Positions 22,615-25,630 of a stretch of DNA of 25,630 bases are shown here, piece after piece (within the stretch, counting starts at the first letter, position 1; every line of letters starts with the position of its first letter). Origin of the DNA: Leptolinea sp964424035 (GTDB lineage: Bacteria > Chloroflexota > Anaerolineae > Anaerolineales > Anaerolineaceae); contig CAYRHB010000048.1 in the NCBI GenBank assembly GCA_964424035.1, forward strand, positions 1-25,630, read 5' to 3'. The notes beneath the pieces were generated by a model that did no database searches, was not told the DNA's origin, and worked only from the letters and a program-made list of their open reading frames with translations. The position numbers and the translations under genes are program-made.

Positions 22615-23622
22615 ATGAACAACGAATTTACCCGGCTGCTGGGACGGTCCGGCATCGAAGTCAGCGCGTTGGGGATGGGCTGCTGGGCGGTGGGCGGTCC
22701 GTGGATGTTCAACGGCAGCCCGGCCGGATGGGACGGCGTGGATGAGGCGGAATCAGAACGTGCCATCCGCCGCGCATATGACCTCGGAGCCACGTATTTC
22801 GACACGGCTGCCAACTATGGCGCCGGATTCAGTGAGCGTCTGCTGGGCAGGGTTTTCAAAGACAGGCGCGATAAAGTGGTCATCTCCACAAAGTTCGGTT
22901 ATGCCGTGGATGAGAAGAACAAAGCTGTGGTGCATTATGATGAATCAGAAGAAGGCAGCGATGTGACATCACGTCTGCGGGATGACGTGGAAGCCAGCCT
23001 GCGTCGTCTGCAGACCGATTATATCGATGTGTATTTCCTGCATGTCTGGGGATTGGAGATCGAAAACGCCCTGGCTGCCCGGGAAATTCTGGAAGACCTT
23101 GTGAAGCAGGGAAAGATCCGCACGTACGGTTGGAGCACCGACCGGTTGGACGCGGTTAAAACCTTTTCGATATTCCCAAATTGCAGCGCGGTGCAGCAGC
23201 AGTTGAGCGTGTTGGACGGGAATATGGAGCTTCTCGCCCTGTGCGAAGAGTGGAATCTGGCCAGCATCAACCGCGGTCCGCTGGGGATGGGGTTGCTGAC
23301 CGGCAAGTTCTCACCCGGCAGCACATTCCCGGAACATGATGTGCGCTGCCATGCCCAATGGCATCCCGGGTTTAAAGACGGCCAACCCACGCAAGACTGG
23401 CTTGATAAGCTGGCATCCATCCGTGAGGTGCTGACCAGCGGAGGTCGGACACTCGGTCAGGGAGCCCTGGCCTGGATCTGGGCGAAAAGCCCGGTTACCA
23501 TCCCCATCCCCGGTTTCAAGACTAAGACCCAGGTCGAGGAGAATTGCAAAGCCATGCAATTCGGCCCGTTGACGCCGGATCAATTGAAGGAGATTGACCA
23601 GATTCTAAGTCGTAGTATTTGA
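22615..23622 (+). CDS. Aldo/keto reductase
   Basis: NADPH-dependent oxidoreductase of 335 residues with a (beta/alpha)8 barrel. The catalytic tetrad is seen as Asp63 and Tyr68 in TYFDTAANYGAGFSE, Lys93 in VISTKFGY and His143 in VYFLHVWG. The C-terminal NADPH-binding part includes PIPGFKTKTQVEENCKAM. The group resembles AKR proteins of the general stress/YajO/Tas type rather than aldose reductases. Carbonyl substrates are typical and broad, and the true one is unknown. GAGAGGA upstream of the ATG supports the start. The gene is divergent from the MocR-type regulator across a 147-base interval, so it is the likely regulated target. A pyridoxal reductase role, known for some eukaryotic AKRs, is a possible but untested idea. 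Confidence 0.92.
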   Translation: MNNEFTRLLGRSGIEVSALGMGCWAVGGPWMFNGSPAGWDGVDEAESERAIRRAYDLGATYFDTAANYGAGFSERLLGRVFKDRRDKVVISTKFGYAVDEKNKAVVHYDESEEGSDVTSRLRDDVEASLRRLQTDYIDVYFLHVWGLEIENALAAREILEDLVKQGKIRTYGWSTDRLDAVKTFSIFPNCSAVQQQLSVLDGNMELLALCEEWNLASINRGPLGMGLLTGKFSPGSTFPEHDVRCHAQWHPGFKDGQPTQDWLDKLASIREVLTSGGRTLGQGALAWIWAKSPVTIPIPGFKTKTQVEENCKAMQFGPLTPDQLKEIDQILSRSI

Positions 23623-23653
23623 AATTCCGGGGAAACCAACCTTGCAATTTTTT

Positions 23654-23688
23654 GGCAGAGGCGCACGGTTGTACGCCTCTGCCTTTTT
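23654..23688 (+). terminator. Intrinsic terminator after the aldo/keto reductase gene
   Basis: GGCAGAGGCG (23654-23663) and CGCCTCTGCC (23674-23683) make a perfect 10-base-pair stem, extended by AC/GT pairs inside the loop, followed by five T (23684-23688). It lies 32 bases after the aldo/keto reductase stop. Confidence 0.93.
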
Positions 23689-23745
23689 GATATTCCGCGG
23701 ACAAAAACTTTATGCGATAATGGCTGCGGAAAGGTTTTATCGATA

Positions 23746-24228
23746 ATGTCCCAACCTGACCCTGAACTCAAATCCCTGTTGGAACGGTTATCCGCGTTAC
23801 AGAACCGCTTCCAATACTCCCCCCTGGTGATCCCCGCACCGGAATCGGGTGAAACTGAAGAGGTTTTTGCCGCCCTGTGTGAACGCGCCCTGGAGAATAA
23901 AACCGGACTGGACCGCGATCTCATCCTGGAGGACATCAAAGGGGAAAAGGGACTTGCCAGTGCCTTTCTTGGTTTTATTTACACGGCGGCAGAGCGACTG
24001 CGACAGACCGGGGATTTCCGCTGGCTGGAAATCGGGTTGGGAGCCTCCATTTTGCAGAGAGAATATCCTGACTACCGCGATTATCTGCTGGCCATGGCAG
24101 AGTTGTACGTGACGGCCGAAGAAGCCGGGTTGGATCCCAAACCTTCCTTTGCCCGGATCGGTTATGACGATAAAGATGATTTCGGGAATTACGCGGTAGT
24201 CAGGGGCCGCCGGCAGGACCGGCAGTGA
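23746..24228 (+). CDS. Uncharacterised soluble protein
   Basis: Protein of 160 residues with no recognised domain, signal peptide or membrane helix. It is rich in Leu, Glu and Arg and probably mostly helical: PDPELKSLLERLSALQNRF at the start, then FAALCERALENK, GLASAFLGFIYTAAERLR and WLEIGLGASILQREYPDYRDYLLAMAELYVTAEEAGLDPKPSF. The C-terminus is charged and probably disordered. A -10-like GATAAT (23716-23721) and GGAAAGG (23729-23735) precede the ATG, consistent with its own promoter after the strong terminator upstream. It stands alone, so its neighbours give no clue to function. Confidence 0.75.
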   Translation: MSQPDPELKSLLERLSALQNRFQYSPLVIPAPESGETEEVFAALCERALENKTGLDRDLILEDIKGEKGLASAFLGFIYTAAERLRQTGDFRWLEIGLGASILQREYPDYRDYLLAMAELYVTAEEAGLDPKPSFARIGYDDKDDFGNYAVVRGRRQDRQ

Positions 24229-24284
24229 TCAGACCAATCTTCTCGATTTCACACAAAATACATGGGACGCCATTCATAATCCGG

Positions 24285-24290
24285 TAGAAT
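24285..24290 (+). promoter_or_regulatory. Possible -10 box for the anchored lectin-like protein gene
   Basis: TAGAAT in the context ccggTAGAATgg, the same context as the flavoprotein promoter at 1122-1132. If used, it gives a 5' leader of about 135 bases before the TTG start at 24433. No good -35 box is seen and no stable riboswitch-like fold is evident to me in the leader. Confidence 0.35.
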
Positions 24291-24432
24291 GGATGTATCC
24301 AGTTTGCAAATCGACTGCAATCAACAATCCAAACTACGTTTTTAACAGATCTTTCTGTTTCCCATTGGACAATCGATCATCGGCCCTAGGACGGGCTGAA
24401 CAGAGAGGGATTGTATTTCTAGGAGGCTAATT

Positions 24433-25335
24433 TTGGACTCGAATTCAGGATTTCCGTGGAAGACCGTATTAATCATTGTTGTCATATTCATCATCCTGTG
24501 CTGCTGTCTATCTGTAATGGCCGGTGCAGTGGTCTATTTCATAAGCGGGGAAACAGACATATCCCGGATCATGGAAGAAAATCCAGTTGAAGAACTGATC
24601 GAACCGGAATACACATTACCCCAAACAGAGGCAACGGAAGAAATTCCTGAAGAGACACCCCTAGAAAAAACATCCCCTGAAGAAACTGAGCCTGAGAGCA
24701 TGGCGACAGAACAGGCTGTCGAATTGACCGGCCAACAGGAGTTGACTGATTATTCCTTCTTTGATGATTTTTCTTCCAACGCCCTTGACTGGTATCAGTA
24801 CGATGATGGTAATACGTTTTTCCTAATCGAAGATGAGACATATACCATCCAACTCAAGTATTCCGATTGGTTTGACTGGGTATATTTCCCGGTGGATTTT
24901 TATCCCCATGAAATCCATTTCGATGTCAAAAGCCTTGATGCGGACGATGATGGAATCGTTGGAGTTTTCTGTAATTTCCTTGATAAAGAAAACTACTATT
25001 ACATTGATTTCGATCTGGGAACAAAAGAATACGTGATTGGAAAGTTTGTGAATGATGTTCAGACACCCTTGACAGAGAGTACAGATGTGGATTATTACTG
25101 GCATACCACATCAACCCTAAAAAATTCTCAAACCGTGAACCGGATAGGGATTAGTTGTTATCCAACCAGTATTACTGTGTTCATTAATGATGAACTGGTT
25201 GAAAACATCGAAGTCCCGGATCCTCTGGGACAACCCGGCAAAGGTGGTTTGTATTTATACACATTTGAAGATTCCGATGAAAATGGGTACAAGGTGGCAT
25301 TTGATAATGTGGAGGTTTTTGAGCCGCAGCAGTAA
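24433..25335 (+). CDS. Membrane-anchored extracytoplasmic protein with lectin-like C-terminal domain
   Basis: Protein of 300 residues. Residues 10-38 (VLIIVVIFIILCCCLSVMAGAVVYFI) are a membrane helix with a short cytoplasmic N-terminus. From about 40 to 108 there is an acidic linker rich in Glu, Thr and Pro, typical of exposed, cell-wall-distant stalks. Residues 110-300 look like a concanavalin A/LamG-type or DUF1080-like beta sandwich: FFDDFSSNALDWYQYDDGNTFF, YTIQL, DDDGIVGVFCNFLDKENYYYIDFDL, then ITVFINDELVENIEV and the ending YKVAFDNVEVFEP. This layout is common in surface proteins of filamentous Chloroflexota and may bind glycans. No catalytic residues are evident. The TTG start has a perfect AGGAGG ending six bases upstream. 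Confidence 0.8.
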   Translation: MDSNSGFPWKTVLIIVVIFIILCCCLSVMAGAVVYFISGETDISRIMEENPVEELIEPEYTLPQTEATEEIPEETPLEKTSPEETEPESMATEQAVELTGQQELTDYSFFDDFSSNALDWYQYDDGNTFFLIEDETYTIQLKYSDWFDWVYFPVDFYPHEIHFDVKSLDADDDGIVGVFCNFLDKENYYYIDFDLGTKEYVIGKFVNDVQTPLTESTDVDYYWHTTSTLKNSQTVNRIGISCYPTSITVFINDELVENIEVPDPLGQPGKGGLYLYTFEDSDENGYKVAFDNVEVFEPQQ

Positions 25336-25386
25336 AACCACCTCTATCCGGTTTTAGAATGAATTCTCTATATCAGGAGCATAGCC

Positions 25387-25630
25387 ATGTCAGAACGATT
25401 GGAAGGTACTGTAGCTCTTGTCACCGGCGCCAGCAGCGGGATTGGGGAGGCGACCGCCCGTCAGTTGGCTGAAAAGGGAGCGGCGGTGGCTGTTGTAGCC
25501 CGTCGAAAAGACCGGCTGGAAAAACTGGCAGCCGATATCAAATCAGCGGGCGGTAAAGTACTGGTACTAGCCGCCGATGTCAGCCGGCAGGCGGAAGCCA
25601 TCCGGGTGGTGGATGAAACCGTAAAAACCC
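25387..25630 (+). CDS. SDR family oxidoreductase, N-terminal part (3' end outside window)
   Basis: The first 81 codons of a classical short-chain dehydrogenase continue past the window edge. The NAD(P)-binding motif TGASSGIG is at residues 13-20 in VALVTGASSGIGEATARQLAEKG. ARRKDRLEKLAADI suggests preference for NADP through the basic residues after strand 2, and VLVLAADVSR carries the conserved Asp after strand 3. The active-site Ser-Tyr-Lys lie in the missing part. AGGAG (25375-25379) precedes the ATG by seven bases, and TAGAAT at 25355-25360 may be its -10 box, so it may have its own promoter. The substrate is unknown. Confidence 0.92.
   Translation, partial: MSERLEGTVALVTGASSGIGEATARQLAEKGAAVAVVARRKDRLEKLAADIKSAGGKVLVLAADVSRQAEAIRVVDETVKT

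Noticed and set aside
24293..24430. 45-codon ORF in the leader of the anchored lectin-like gene
   Set aside because: Its ATG is only two bases after the predicted -10 box and it has no ribosome binding site. Its composition looks noncoding, and its end coincides with the next gene's ribosome binding site.
1..25630. Search for CRISPR arrays, IS elements, tRNA and rRNA genes
   Set aside because: No regularly spaced repeats, transposase motifs, cloverleaf-like tRNA sequence or rRNA segment was recognised by eye; a tRNAscan or Infernal run would be needed to be certain.

Overview
The window looks like chromosome of a bacterium of the Chloroflexota, most likely an Anaerolineae-type organism. This is an inference from overall gene style, and no rRNA or other marker gene is present to prove it. 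GC content is moderate. Starts include ATG, GTG and TTG. Most ribosome binding sites are good, but two genes (at 1138 and, on the minus strand, 22467) have a -10 box six bases before the ATG, as expected for leaderless mRNAs. No tRNA, rRNA, CRISPR array, IS element or phage gene was seen.

Layout. (1) 1-2364: the 3' part of an unrecognised gene, a HAD-type phosphatase, and a BaiN/HI0933-type flavoprotein. (2) 2400-4190: an autoregulated-looking tetR gene with two tandem operators in its promoter, followed by an exported Acg-like nitroreductase. (3) 4227-6095: a marR-MFS efflux operon with an operator over the -10 box and an unusual, structured junction between the genes. (4) 6176-14725: a long same-strand run of accessory enzymes: histidine phosphatase, two isoprenylcysteine methyltransferase-like membrane proteins flanking a cupin, GNAT acetyltransferase, O-methyltransferase, CPBP protease, a small membrane protein, GH5 hydrolase, SDR epimerase, SAM methyltransferase, and a membrane protein with a CxxC pair. 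(5) 14726-15059: a gap that holds the decayed remnant of a nucleotidyltransferase (AbiEii/DUF6036-like) gene. (6) 15056-20992: a Gfo/Idh/MocA oxidoreductase, then carA-carB for carbamoyl phosphate synthesis behind a leader region, then a DUF1801 protein. (7) 21004-23622: a MocR-type regulator divergent from an aldo/keto reductase. (8) 23746-25630: an orphan protein, a membrane-anchored protein with a lectin-like C-terminal domain, and the start of an SDR.

The most interesting signal is the leader of carAB (16032-16261). It has a strong promoter, a 30-codon leader ORF with five arginine codons, a segment inside that ORF exactly complementary over 9 bases to the terminator's 5' arm and loop, and a perfect intrinsic terminator before carA. 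This is the architecture of transcription attenuation controlled by a leader peptide, which I do not know to be described for carAB in this kind of bacterium. Other points worth a look are the marR-MFS junction, the tandem TetR operators, the nucleotidyltransferase remnant, the paralogous small membrane domain, and the MocR-AKR divergon.
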